From the NCBI GenBank assembly GCA_938038445.1, contig CALHRZ010000023.1:1-64000 (forward strand): a DNA stretch of 64,000 nucleotides, read 5' to 3'. The translations under genes were made by a program, and so were the position numbers. Under the pieces are notes generated by a model. The model did no database searches. It saw only the letters and a list, made by a program, of their open reading frames with translations, and was not told where the DNA came from. Source of the stretch: an uncultured bacterium (GTDB taxonomy: Bacteria; Verrucomicrobiota; Kiritimatiellia; CAIKKV01). Below are positions 16,566 through 24,616 of this stretch, piece by piece (positions within the stretch are counted from its first letter, which is position 1; every line of letters starts with the position of its first letter).

Positions 16566-17578
16566 TAATTCTTTCGAGTGAACAAGGCAACCAGTTCCTC
16601 AAAAACCTGAAACACGCTTCCCACGGCAGGCGATCCGCCTACCGACGAAGCAGCCACAAGGACGCGGGCACCGGTCTGGCCGGCTAGGCGGTCGGCCGCC
16701 TTACGGCTATAAAAGGGGTCTTGCAAAATAAAGGAAACCCCCTCTTGCTTCATCCGCTCGGCCACCGTGGCGAGATGAGCGGCCGTCGGAGGAATTCCAG
16801 GTTTTGGCTCTAATTCCGCCATCACGACCAGGCCGAAACGCCGCGCGAAGTACTCCCAATTCTTGTGATACGTTACCAGACCACGGCCCCGTACCGACGC
16901 CATGGCAGCCATCCACCCCCCTAATGACTTCCCGCTCGAATGGATCGCGGTATCCAACGTTTCCTTATGGAGCGCATCCCAAAGCACATCCCCCCCCAGG
17001 TCGGCAACCAATGCGGGACCGAACATCCGTTCGTCGAGTTCGCGTTTGAAACAATCCAAATTTCTCCGGAAATCGGCTTCATTCGACGGGCGCAAGGCCG
17101 CCAGCCGTTCCGCTATCGTTTCCGCCACAACTCGAACATTCCACGGATCCAACCAATAATGGGGATTGCCGGACGGATGAATGTCCCCCATGGCCCGACT
17201 GATCGGTCCGTGTGGCACATCCAGTTTGTGAACCCGAAGCGACGCATCCAAATGCCCCGGCTGGCCGACGTGGATTCGAGGATTCCGGGCCCCGTCCAGA
17301 ATGACGGGTTCCCACCCCACTTCCAGTTCCATCCCGATCCGAATCCACAAGTCGGCCTTGCGAGCCATGAGCGTATAACTCGGCCGAGCGGTAAGAAAAT
17401 GCGGATCTTCATTACCATTACAAACAAATTGGACAACCCCATGTTCTCCGGCAATACGTTTCGCAATATCTGCAAGGTCCGAGGTCGTCGTGACAATCCG
17501 GAGAGGCTCTGCCCTCGCGCCGAGGTTCAAACAAAAGACAACGAACGCAGACAGCCTGAGCGCCATTGGAATGTTCAT
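16565..17578 (-). CDS. znuA: Periplasmic zinc/manganese-binding protein of the ABC importer
   Basis: This 337-residue cluster A-I solute-binding protein has an N-terminal signal peptide ending near LNLGARA. Likely metal ligands are the His residues in NEDPHFLTARPS, GNPHYWLDPWNV and VTYHKNWEYF, with a C-terminal acidic ligand in FILQDPFYSRKAADRLA. It would capture Zn(II) or Mn(II) in the periplasm and deliver it to ZnuB. It lacks the extended His-rich loop of many ZnuA proteins. That function may instead sit in the upstream porin-like protein. Confidence 0.92.
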   Translation of the reverse strand: MNIPMALRLSAFVVFCLNLGARAEPLRIVTTTSDLADIAKRIAGEHGVVQFVCNGNEDPHFLTARPSYTLMARKADLWIRIGMELEVGWEPVILDGARNPRIHVGQPGHLDASLRVHKLDVPHGPISRAMGDIHPSGNPHYWLDPWNVRVVAETIAERLAALRPSNEADFRRNLDCFKRELDERMFGPALVADLGGDVLWDALHKETLDTAIHSSGKSLGGWMAAMASVRGRGLVTYHKNWEYFARRFGLVVMAELEPKPGIPPTAAHLATVAERMKQEGVSFILQDPFYSRKAADRLAGQTGARVLVAASSVGGSPAVGSVFQVFEELVALFTRKN

Positions 17579-17619
17579 CGCAGGATTCCCCTTAAAATTT
17601 CCAAACCTGAATCACTCGG

Positions 17620-18903
17620 CTAAAATTTGTGTGCGCCATGGGCCCCTAACGAGACCATCCACTGCACGCCGACTTCCGTAACATCTTGCTTTCCTTCCTC
17701 CGTCTTGTATGCGCCCTGATTCGCTTGAAGGCGTATGCGGGAAAATTCCGAGGGCGTAAAGTCGAGCATCAGGGCCGCTCGGCTGCTAGCCCCCATTCGA
17801 ACCTTTTCGCCATTGGGGCGGTTATCCTGATTCTTCAATCCAACCTGTTCAAAGCGAGTCCCAATCCGCCATCGCGGCAAAACACCATAGACCGCTTGAA
17901 TGTAATAGCCGTCCTGCTTTTTCACGAGACTGTTGCCCACCAACTCGGGGCGAAGTGTGTGGTCGATTAATTCCAGATCTTTTCTCCGAAACAAATATTC
18001 CGCTTGTAGTGTGATATCGCCTTGACCGTACGGCTTCGGCGCATTGAATTTGTAAACCGCATCGGCTCCCCAGAAGGCATGAGTCCCGTCCAACCAATGG
18101 TCCGCATCCCCATCCGCATCCCCATCGTGCGCTTCTTGATGCCTCCCCACGCCGGCAGAAAAACCGATCTGAACGCCATGTGCGCCTGGAAGATCGGGGC
18201 CAAACTTCAGCCATCCCACGCCCAACCGAGGTCCATCATAAATAGGAAGCGGATCTTCACCATGATAGGCAAATGCCGTCTCGTTGTTTCCCTGAAATAC
18301 TTCCACACCACTCAATAAATAAAAGGGCGCTGGCGCCAGCCAGGAAAGTTGAAGCCCCTTGTCGTTCAGACCATGCTCGCCAAGAACCAACTGAAATATC
18401 AGGGGCCGATCGATGAAGTCCCATTGATGGGAATGCTGGGCGTTGAGGTAGCCGAAATCACTGTAAAACTTTCCTCCCTTAAGCTTGAATCCCCAGGGAA
18501 GGTGGCTTGTTTCGATTTCCGCGACCTCCAATTCCGCCCTTTCCGTGTCGACCCCGACAATGGCCGATCCCTTGAAGTAAGGATCAACGTCCGCCGATAA
18601 CTGTATTTCCACATGGCGGAGATTAAACCCTTTTTCCGCACCATGGGCATGGTCATGATGGGCATGCCCATGGATGTGACCAAATCCCGAAAGACCCTCG
18701 AGCACATGGGCAATTCCTTCCTCGGAATCATCCTGGCGGTAGAATAGGTCCACGATTACGGAGATGGCAGGGTTGAATGCTTGAAGGGAACGCTCGAGCC
18801 CGTAAGGGCCCCCCATGGCCCCGGTGGGTTGCGCTATTCCATTCGGCCTCATGAATTCCATCCCCAGAAAAAATACTGTGCAAAAGACGATATGGCGTTG
18901 CAT
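17620..18903 (-). CDS. Outer-membrane porin-like protein with a His-rich loop, likely zinc-related
   Basis: This 427-residue protein has a signal peptide and a beta-rich body with alternating aromatic residues and an outer-membrane-like ending (GVQWMVSLGAHGAHKF). Near residues 74-88 is GHIHGHAHHDHAHG, a strong metal-binding sequence, and a second acidic/His stretch HQEAHDGDADGDADHW lies near the middle. It precedes znuA by 41 bases. Porins of this kind occur beside znuABC and are thought to admit or collect zinc at the outer membrane. The family call is by character and context rather than by a diagnostic motif. Confidence 0.75.
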   Translation of the reverse strand: MQRHIVFCTVFFLGMEFMRPNGIAQPTGAMGGPYGLERSLQAFNPAISVIVDLFYRQDDSEEGIAHVLEGLSGFGHIHGHAHHDHAHGAEKGFNLRHVEIQLSADVDPYFKGSAIVGVDTERAELEVAEIETSHLPWGFKLKGGKFYSDFGYLNAQHSHQWDFIDRPLIFQLVLGEHGLNDKGLQLSWLAPAPFYLLSGVEVFQGNNETAFAYHGEDPLPIYDGPRLGVGWLKFGPDLPGAHGVQIGFSAGVGRHQEAHDGDADGDADHWLDGTHAFWGADAVYKFNAPKPYGQGDITLQAEYLFRRKDLELIDHTLRPELVGNSLVKKQDGYYIQAVYGVLPRWRIGTRFEQVGLKNQDNRPNGEKVRMGASSRAALMLDFTPSEFSRIRLQANQGAYKTEEGKQDVTEVGVQWMVSLGAHGAHKF

Positions 18904-18985
18904 GCCGATACTCCTCGTATGTGTGTTTCGTGAAGCAGCCGGCGACCGGACGCACGGTCGCCCCTAAAACGTTCAAGAACAAGCG

Positions 18986-19312
18986 TTACACCGGAGGACC
19001 ACAGGAAAACGGCAGGATGTATTTCCCGCTCAAAACGTCTTGAGAACGCGGAGCAAAAACCGGATCCCTGCACATGGTTGTCGTGGCGAAAACCGCAGGA
19101 TCCGTTTCAACCGTATACGGCGTAATCGCCAATTGGCAAATCGGGCAATGCTCGGCATCATGAGAAGATGGCGCGCCGCCTTCCGGGTTTTCCCGATGAC
19201 AACCTTCATGAACACAAACACGATGGGCTATATGCCACGAATGAAAGGGCGGGATAACCCATGTGCCCACTAAAACCCAGAACAATACAAAGTGACGAAC
19301 CGTCCGCATCAT
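18986..19312 (-). CDS. Small exported His/Cys-rich protein of the zinc operon
   Basis: This 108-residue protein has an N-terminal hydrophobic segment (FVLFWVLVGTWVIPPF) and a short periplasmic part with the Cys/His groups HRVCVHEGCH, EHCPICQLA and MCRDP. It resembles DUF2946-type small proteins found with metal transport genes. It is first in the putative znu operon, 82 bases before the porin gene. A role as a metal-binding accessory is inferred. The start is the first of two adjacent ATG codons, with only a weak ribosome-binding site. Confidence 0.6.
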   Translation of the reverse strand: MMRTVRHFVLFWVLVGTWVIPPFHSWHIAHRVCVHEGCHRENPEGGAPSSHDAEHCPICQLAITPYTVETDPAVFATTTMCRDPVFAPRSQDVLSGKYILPFSCGPPV

Positions 19313-19320
19313 CCATTGCA

Positions 19321-19349
19321 GGATAACTTAAGTTACGAAAGTCTCGCAA
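19321..19349 (-). promoter_or_regulatory. Candidate promoter with operator-like palindrome for the znu operon
   Basis: The minus strand has TTGCGA (19349-19344), 17 bases, then TTATCC (19326-19321), eight bases before the first ATG. A perfect 12-bp palindrome TAACTTAAGTTA (19324-19335) overlaps the -10 region. This is a plausible site for a Zur/Fur-type repressor. No regulator gene is adjacent, so the assignment is inferred. Confidence 0.45.
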
Positions 19350-19414
19350 CAAAATTATGAGGAGTTTCATCCTCGAAAGGCATTGCGCTTAAAAAAATGG
19401 TTCTCTTAGACTAA

Positions 19415-19690
19415 TGGGGTCAGACCTCTACATTCAACATTTAAGCCACACCTATCCCCCATCCTTTATGCGTCCTTTTCCATGTAAAGCCGACGCCCCC
19501 CAAAGGGTCAGACCTCAACATTCGATTGATCGGCCATTTCCATCACCTTGTGTGGAAAGAAATACGGCTTCCGGCACGAAGTGCCGGAACGACAGCTCGG
19601 AATCCCATCAGAAGGTGGTCATAAGCTGTTTACTGCCGTTTCGCCACTCTATGACGGAAGAGAAATGTTGAATGTAGAGGTCTGACCCCA
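19415..19690. mobile_element. 276-bp MITE-like element with 28-bp perfect terminal inverted repeats
   Basis: The ends are TGGGGTCAGACCTCTACA at 19415 onward and its reverse complement ending at 19690; all 28 terminal bases match. A partial internal copy (GGGTCAGACCTCAACATTC) lies at 19504-19522, and a hairpin TTCCGGCAC-GAA-GTGCCGGAA at 19569-19589. No transposase is encoded and no clear target duplication is seen. GGGGTCAGACC ends are known from REP-associated tyrosine transposase (RAYT/IS200-like) elements, so this is probably a non-autonomous derivative. It lies three bases downstream of the stop of the arsM unit. Confidence 0.75.
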
Positions 19691-19693
19691 AAA

Positions 19694-20032
19694 TTAATAT
19701 TCGAGTTTTTCAATGTGCAGGTTGATCTCTTTGGGCAATGCCACACCCGCCGCGACCTGTAGGGCTTTAAACGCTGCGATTGGCACGACGCATGCCGCGC
19801 AGCAGCCTTTCAGTGTTTCACGGGCGGTTGTTAGAACCACGCCGTCAGCTCCCGCGCCAATCTCGGCAAACCCATCCACCGGCCCCTTGGCCACCAACGC
19901 TTCGCCGAAAGTTCTTGCCTTTACGCAAGGACTGGAAATCCGGAACATGACGTTTTGGGTGTCGTCGGATTCCGCATAAATCCTTGTCTGAAATCCGCAA
20001 ATCCCTGCATCCACCATCACTTGAGCCTTCAT
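19694..20032 (-). CDS. Small Cys-containing protein downstream of arsM (DUF6951-like)
   Basis: This 112-residue cytoplasmic protein begins MKAQVMVDAGICGFQTRIYAE and has Cys12, Cys36 and a CCAAC group near residues 77-81. It resembles the small DUF6951 proteins, which have no known function. Its ATG overlaps the arsM stop (ATGA), so it is co-translated with the methyltransferase. The cysteine pattern suggests thiol chemistry or As(III)/metal binding, but that is inference from composition and context. It is the last gene of the metalloid island and is followed at once by the MITE-like element. Confidence 0.7.
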   Translation of the reverse strand: MKAQVMVDAGICGFQTRIYAESDDTQNVMFRISSPCVKARTFGEALVAKGPVDGFAEIGAGADGVVLTTARETLKGCCAACVVPIAAFKALQVAAGVALPKEINLHIEKLEY

Positions 20033-20799
20033 GATTCTTTCCCTTTCGGCCTTACGCCCTGCACATCAGCTGACCGAACATATCGTTCAATGCCACTTCC
20101 TGGAAACCAGTGCTTGATAAACTCCTTGCTCTGCTCCTTGATCACCACGCGAATTTTTATGAATCCCGCAGCGCGCAAAATGTCCGCTATCTGCTCGGAT
20201 GAGAGCGCCCCCGCCACGCAACCGGAATGCTTTTCGAGATCGTTTCGAAGCGTGTTGGGAATGGGCCGTACCGCCACAACATCGGAAATCGCCAGCCGCC
20301 CTCCGGGTTTCAGAACTCGAAATGCCTCACGGTATACTTGTTCCTTGTCAGGCGACAAGTTGATCACGCAATTGGAAAGGATGACGTCAATGCTGGAATC
20401 GGGCACCGGCAGGTGTTCGATTTCCCCGAGGCGGAACTCGACGTTCTTGAACCTTCCTTTTCTCGCATTCTCACGCGCCTTGGCCACCATTTCCGGCGTC
20501 ATATCCACGCCGATGACCCGTCCAGTTGGTCCGACCTTTCGCGCCGCAAGAAAACAATCGAACCCACCCCCCGAACCAAGATCCAAAACCACTTCACCTT
20601 CCGTGAGAGCGGCAGTCGCTTGCGGGTTTCCACAACCCAGTCCCATGTCTGCTCCTTCCGGAACGGACTCCATATCCTCCCTCGAGTAGCCAAAACACGA
20701 GGTTGCGCAACCGCAACCGCTTTTGGCCGCCGCCGCAATCCGACCGTATCGTTCCCGAACAGCGCGCCGGATTTTTTCGTGATTTCGCGAAACGCCCAT
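20029..20799 (-). CDS. arsM: Arsenite S-adenosylmethyltransferase
   Basis: This 256-residue enzyme methylates trivalent arsenic with SAM, giving mono- to trimethylated products. The SAM-binding motif is VLDLGSGGGFDCFLAARKVG. The three cysteines that coordinate As(III) in characterised ArsM proteins appear as Cys56 (MGLGCGNP), Cys144 (LSNCVINLSP) and Cys194 (KHSGCVAGALS). An N-terminal CGCATSC adds further thiols. The start at 20799 follows GGGAGA; a longer in-frame extension to 20877 lacks a site and homology. It is followed by a DUF6951-like gene with ATGA overlap and preceded by a second methyltransferase and a ferredoxin. Confidence 0.95.
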   Translation of the reverse strand: MGVSRNHEKIRRAVRERYGRIAAAAKSGCGCATSCFGYSREDMESVPEGADMGLGCGNPQATAALTEGEVVLDLGSGGGFDCFLAARKVGPTGRVIGVDMTPEMVAKARENARKGRFKNVEFRLGEIEHLPVPDSSIDVILSNCVINLSPDKEQVYREAFRVLKPGGRLAISDVVAVRPIPNTLRNDLEKHSGCVAGALSSEQIADILRAAGFIKIRVVIKEQSKEFIKHWFPGSGIERYVRSADVQGVRPKGKES

Positions 20800-20909
20800 T
20801 ACAAATTCTCCCTTTTCAGGATCTCTTGATTGTGGCGAACCGTCGGTTCGCGTCAAGAGAAACCCCCGCCTTCCCATCCGGAGTTAACCGGAAAGTCCCT
20901 TGACCCTGT

Positions 20910-21464
20910 TCAATTTGACCCCTCCAAGCGAAACACCTTTCTTTTCGTGCACACGAACAACCGGTCGAGGCGAGTGTCGGTTGTCTGAACTTCTGCACTC
21001 AGTTGGCGAGCGACTCGTTCAACGCTCTCCAGCAGTTTGCCGGCATCGTGTCGATGCTTGTAAATCTTGCAACCCGTGAAATTCAAGTCCGAAATCAGCA
21101 CCTTGCCCCCGGGACGGCAGACGCGGAACATCTCTCGCACGGCGACAAGGGGGCGGGCGATATGATGCAGGGAATGGAATGCGAGAACTACATCAAACGT
21201 GTCGTCTCCAAACGGCAGTTTGGTCGCATCGGCTTTGCGTGCAAGAAACGCACCCATCAATCGTTTCGTTTTCGCATTTTCCCGCGCCTGATGGATCGCA
21301 CGAGACGAACGGTCTATACCCGTGACGTCGAACCCCTTGCGGGCCAGGTAGAAGGCCATGCAGGCGCAGCCCCCCATTCCCACATCCAGCGCTTTGCCCG
21401 TTTTCAGCCCCGAGGCCTGGAGCAGGGTTTCGCGACCGGTGCTATCCTCAACCCTGACCATCAT
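20910..21464 (-). CDS. Class I SAM-dependent methyltransferase beside arsM
   Basis: This 184-residue methyltransferase has the SAM motif ALDVGMGGCACMAFYLARKG, acidic motif II VTGIDRSSRAI and FDVVLAFHSLHHI. It lacks the ArsM cysteine triad, although motif I itself contains a Cys pair (GGCAC). The substrate is unknown. It overlaps the ferredoxin stop by 17 bases and sits 110 bases ahead of arsM. The first ATG of an ATGATG pair at 21464 was chosen; a GTG nine codons upstream is possible. A role in the same methylation pathway is inferred. Confidence 0.75.
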   Translation of the reverse strand: MMVRVEDSTGRETLLQASGLKTGKALDVGMGGCACMAFYLARKGFDVTGIDRSSRAIHQARENAKTKRLMGAFLARKADATKLPFGDDTFDVVLAFHSLHHIARPLVAVREMFRVCRPGGKVLISDLNFTGCKIYKHRHDAGKLLESVERVARQLSAEVQTTDTRLDRLFVCTKRKVFRLEGSN

Positions 21465-21759
21465 TCGTCTTCGGCTGTTGGGCCCTCGCACGTAATTTTT
21501 CCGCGATCAACCGCTTCGTTGCTTCTTTGTCCGGGAACGTAATCGCATGCTGATCGCAAAACACCATGCACTTGTCGCATAGCACCACGCAATTCATCGG
21601 TTGGACGATCTTCATTTTCCCGGCGGCTTCGTCCATTTCGTACACGCCGTTGGGGCAGACCTCCAGGCATTGGCCGCATCCGATGCATTTCTCCTCGTCA
21701 ATGTTGGGCTTCCACGGAATCTCGTCGCGAGGAATCCCTAAATAAGTACGGGTGGTCAT
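21448..21759 (-). CDS. 4Fe-4S dicluster ferredoxin
   Basis: This 103-residue ferredoxin has a classical cluster motif CIGCGQCLEVCP and a second, less regular set CVVLCDKCMVFC, enough for two [4Fe-4S] centres. It would carry low-potential electrons in the cytoplasm. The ATG at 21759 follows AGGAGAGGG; upstream extension is unsupported. It lies 10 bases after the HdrA-like gene and overlaps the downstream methyltransferase. The context suggests electron supply to a reduction step in arsenic or related metabolism, which is inferred. Confidence 0.87.
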   Translation of the reverse strand: MTTRTYLGIPRDEIPWKPNIDEEKCIGCGQCLEVCPNGVYEMDEAAGKMKIVQPMNCVVLCDKCMVFCDQHAITFPDKEATKRLIAEKLRARAQQPKTNDGQG

Positions 21760-21769
21760 GAACCCTCTC

Positions 21770-22165
21770 CTAGGCTGTTTTCTTCTCCGTTTCTTCCTCC
21801 AGAGCGGCCTTGATTTTTTCAAACACGGTGTCCGTATCAAGCATCGCCATACTCACCGGTTTCCAGTGGGACTCGTCCATGGGAACTCCCGCCTTTTCAA
21901 ACCCGTCCCGAAGCAATTTCTGCTGCTTCGTTTCCTTGCATGCAGGGGTCAGGAATAGAATGCCCTCCCCCAGGACGTTGGCCAAAAATCGCTCGCCGTC
22001 CGGTTCACACAGCCGAGGATGGAGGGCCATGAATTCAATCCGGTCGCCGAGTTCCAACCGAACGCGTTCGGCCAATTTCCAAAAGTCGATCTTCGTCATG
22101 CTCGGGCAGGCACCGCTGCAGGTGCAAAACAGGATCGCTTTCTTTTTTCCCGATTGTTGCGTCAT
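21770..22165 (-). CDS. HdrA N-terminal-like Cys protein
   Basis: This 131-residue protein resembles the N-terminal non-flavin part of heterodisulfide reductase subunit A. It begins with ILFCTCSGACPSM (Cys14, Cys16, Cys20) and continues with LHPRLCEPDGERF and ILFLTPACKETKQQKLL. No FAD-binding domain or ferredoxin domain is attached; the separate ferredoxin gene is immediately downstream. Together they could form a small electron-transfer unit. A function in metalloid reduction is only suggested by its position between the permease and arsM. The start follows AAGGATG. Confidence 0.65.
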   Translation of the reverse strand: MTQQSGKKKAILFCTCSGACPSMTKIDFWKLAERVRLELGDRIEFMALHPRLCEPDGERFLANVLGEGILFLTPACKETKQQKLLRDGFEKAGVPMDESHWKPVSMAMLDTDTVFEKIKAALEEETEKKTA

Positions 22166-22265
22166 TTTAGCATCCTTTCTGTATCGAGTTCGCTGCTTGG
22201 GTTTGGCTTTCGATTTGATTCTGTTTCCCGCGCAACCGAGGCCGGGATTTCACGGCCCCGTACGG

Positions 22266-22610
22266 TTACGCGCCGATTTTCTCTTTGAGAAGTGTCACGA
22301 GTTCCTCCAGGACAGGCGGCCCCATCGAGATCACTTCGCCGTTCACGGCAAAGATGGGGCAGGACTGAAAGCCGAAACTGTTCAGAAGTTTGAGGACGGC
22401 CATGTCACGCCCCAACTGCAACTTGCCGCCGGCTTCTTTCGAGACATTAATCCATTGCACGGAGACGCCGGGCAGATGATTCTCGATAGCGGTTTTATAT
22501 TCCTGAAGTTCGGCCTCAGATTGTCCGACGGGTCCGCAACAGGTGGAATTAGGACCACATGGAAACGTCTGCGGCACGTAGTAAACAAGAACTGTTTTGT
22601 TGTTACTCAT
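22266..22610 (-). CDS. Small thioredoxin-fold-like Cys protein, possible metalloid carrier
   Basis: This 114-residue cytoplasmic protein has an early Cys cluster (FPCGPNSTCCGPVGQ) and a later CPIFAVNGEVISMGPPVLEEL that looks like a thioredoxin-fold C-terminus. The arrangement recalls the arsenic metallochaperone ArsD, but the sequence is not clearly that family. The start follows GGGGAAAAGG. It lies 15 bases after the SO_0444-type permease and 100 bases before the HdrA-like gene. A role passing As(III) or another soft metal to the permease is plausible but inferred. Confidence 0.65.
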   Translation of the reverse strand: MSNNKTVLVYYVPQTFPCGPNSTCCGPVGQSEAELQEYKTAIENHLPGVSVQWINVSKEAGGKLQLGRDMAVLKLLNSFGFQSCPIFAVNGEVISMGPPVLEELVTLLKEKIGA

Positions 22611-22625
22611 CCTTTTCCCCCTTTC

Positions 22626-24011
22626 TTACACGAGTAGATTGTATATCCAGCCTGCAATCACGCAACCGATAAAAGAGACTCCCACATATAAGACGAGGAC
22701 ACGCATGCGGAACACACCCGCCAGCATGGCGATGGAGGGCAGCGACAAACCGGGCCCTCCCAGCAGATAGGCCAGCGTCGCGCCGGGTCCCATCCCCTTG
22801 CTCATGAGCGCCATCGCGGTGGGCACTTCGACATAGGTGCAGACATAGGCCAGTAGCGCGATCGCGGCGGCGATCAAGACGCTGTTCAATGCCGTGCCGC
22901 CCACCCATTCCGTGATGAGATTCGTGGGTAGCAACACCTTGATTGCCCCCGCAATCATGACCGCCAAAACAAGATAACCGTTCAGTTGAAGGAACATACG
23001 AAGCCCGACGCGCCCCGTTTCCGCCAGCTTTTGTTTGAACGACAGAGAAGCGCCCGCGCCCGTAGGCAGGACAGCGCAAGCGCCGACATTTTGTATCCCC
23101 AACTCGCGGCCATTTCCTCCGTCGGCCAACTTCCAGAGACCGTTGACCCGTTCAGCCAGTCCCGCTTCTTCCAGAATAGCCAAATTGGCTTCCGCCCCCG
23201 GTCCCAGTTCCTCCCCGCGGATGCCCTCAGGTCGTTGGGCCGCCCGCAACCCGAAGCGGAAAGCAAACTGCTGATGTTCAGGGGAGAGCTTGGGGGTGAT
23301 ATAGATCTTCAGGAACTTCCGCGGATTGCGATGCCGGCGTTGCCACTGCGTGAGCACATGGCCCACGGCCAACGCGATGCCGAACGTGGCCACCGTTCGC
23401 GCAACCGCCATCGGCCACCCCAAGACGCCGGCCGTCATAAAAATGGTGGGGATATTCAGCATCGGTGCGGCAATGAGAAAGGCCATGGTCGGACCGAGCG
23501 GGATTCCGGCCTCAACCATGCCGGCGAGAACCGGTACAACACCGCAGGAACAGATCGGGATGACCGCACCCGCCCCCGTCGCCATCACGTTTGCCCGAAA
23601 GCCTCCATAGCCCATCTTGGCCTTGACCCGCTCCCAAGAAACGAACACGATGAGCGCGCCCGCGATGAGCATGCCGACAACCCAATATTGAAACAGCTCC
23701 ACCAGCACGGCCGATCCCTTAAGGTAAATAAACCAGAGCACCTGAAGGAGATTCCAGGAGAGCGGGGTTGGAATGTCGGCCAGCCGAGCCTCCTCCCCCG
23801 TGATTCCAGGGGGTTGAAGCAGTCCGTAGAGGTACAGGCTCTTGAATGACAGTCCATGCCACGCCGCGTACAAAAGACCGCTCGCGTACATCACGACCAC
23901 AATCGCCAAATATACCCACATCTTCGGCGAGGGTTGAAACCCTGTCGGCGGAGGCGTTTCCAAGGAAGGTTCCCTTTTGTCAGCGCTGATTGGATGGGTC
24001 GTTTTGCGCAT
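22626..24011 (-). CDS. SO_0444/ArsP-type permease (UPF0718/DUF318)
   Basis: This 461-residue inner-membrane protein has about eight to ten transmembrane segments split by a charged cytoplasmic region of about 100 residues. The family signature PICSCGVVPVLAGMVEAGIPLGPTMAFLIAAP carries the paired cysteines. A second hydrophobic half ends ALMSKGMGPGATLAYLLGGPGLSLPSIAML. Members export organoarsenicals (ArsP), copper, zinc or other thiophilic ions. Context with arsM and small Cys proteins favours a methylated arsenical or similar substrate. The start ATG at 24011 is two bases after the upstream small gene's stop. Confidence 0.88.
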   Translation of the reverse strand: MRKTTHPISADKREPSLETPPPTGFQPSPKMWVYLAIVVVMYASGLLYAAWHGLSFKSLYLYGLLQPPGITGEEARLADIPTPLSWNLLQVLWFIYLKGSAVLVELFQYWVVGMLIAGALIVFVSWERVKAKMGYGGFRANVMATGAGAVIPICSCGVVPVLAGMVEAGIPLGPTMAFLIAAPMLNIPTIFMTAGVLGWPMAVARTVATFGIALAVGHVLTQWQRRHRNPRKFLKIYITPKLSPEHQQFAFRFGLRAAQRPEGIRGEELGPGAEANLAILEEAGLAERVNGLWKLADGGNGRELGIQNVGACAVLPTGAGASLSFKQKLAETGRVGLRMFLQLNGYLVLAVMIAGAIKVLLPTNLITEWVGGTALNSVLIAAAIALLAYVCTYVEVPTAMALMSKGMGPGATLAYLLGGPGLSLPSIAMLAGVFRMRVLVLYVGVSFIGCVIAGWIYNLLV

Positions 24012-24013
24012 CG

Positions 24014-24241
24014 CTATTTTTCTCCCTTCATGGTGTGCCTCATCCGTTCCATCATCGCCTGCATCCGGCCCGGGATGTCAGGATCAGACCTCATCGCCTG
24101 ACACTTTGGCATCATGCGCTGCATAAGCGCCGGACGGCTCATCACCGTCCGACACACCTCCGGGAGAAACTCCCCCAGAAGCTCGGCCCGCTCCTCTGCA
24201 GTCAGTTTTCGAAGTTTTTCTCGAAGAGTCTTACTCGTCAT
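24014..24241 (-). CDS. Small hypothetical protein upstream of the permease
   Basis: This 75-residue charged helical protein is rich in Met and Arg, with two cysteines (EVCRTVMSRP and MPKCQAM). No family is recognised. A strong GGAGAAGGAG site precedes the ATG and the stop abuts the permease start, so it is very likely translated. It may be an accessory metal-binding subunit, but nothing proves this. Confidence 0.6.
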   Translation of the reverse strand: MTSKTLREKLRKLTAEERAELLGEFLPEVCRTVMSRPALMQRMMPKCQAMRSDPDIPGRMQAMMERMRHTMKGEK

Positions 24242-24327
24242 GGCTCCTTCTCCTCGTTGCGTGGATCGAAAGCGCAGTCAAAGTCTCGCCGTGTTCGGGA
24301 ATTCTGGCCCAGGGGGCGATCATGGGC

Positions 24328-24540
24328 TCATCGGCAGTCACAACCCGGACCGCATCCGACGGTCGACCGTCCCGCCGAACGGGAAGCCGTTGACACGTTG
24401 ACCGCCCCAAAGACGCGAATTGTTCTCGTCGATCCGCAGCGCGGACATTTTGGGGGCGGAACCTTTGCGTATTCGGCGAGGGACCGCTGGATCTCGAAAG
24501 GATGCGCGCATTTCTGACAAACATACTCATAGGTGGGCAT
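24328..24540 (-). CDS. FmdB-family zinc-ribbon protein
   Basis: This 70-residue protein begins MPTYEYVCQKC, characteristic of FmdB/CxxC_CxxC_SSSS proteins, with the second half of the zinc ribbon at CPRCG (residues 32-36). An added C-terminal tail CGPGCDCR carries three more cysteines. Proteins of this family are small putative regulators or metal-binding factors. The ATG at 24540 follows AGGAG; the longer frame to 24696 is unsupported. It is probably first in the unit running through the permease to arsM. Confidence 0.88.
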   Translation of the reverse strand: MPTYEYVCQKCAHPFEIQRSLAEYAKVPPPKCPRCGSTRTIRVFGAVNVSTASRSAGRSTVGCGPGCDCR

Positions 24541-24616
24541 GTTACGTTCATCTCCTTTTTTACGACACGCTTTGACGCAGATCGTTCCCTTTCCATTTCG
24601 CCTATCATCGAAATAA

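Noticed and set aside
18640-18680. Short repeated CATGGGCATGG-type sequence as a DNA repeat
   Set aside because: It is simply the codons of the His-rich metal-binding stretch in the porin-like protein.
19414-19671. An 85-codon open frame within the MITE-like element
   Set aside because: It is made of the inverted repeat and inner hairpin sequence and does not resemble a transposase.
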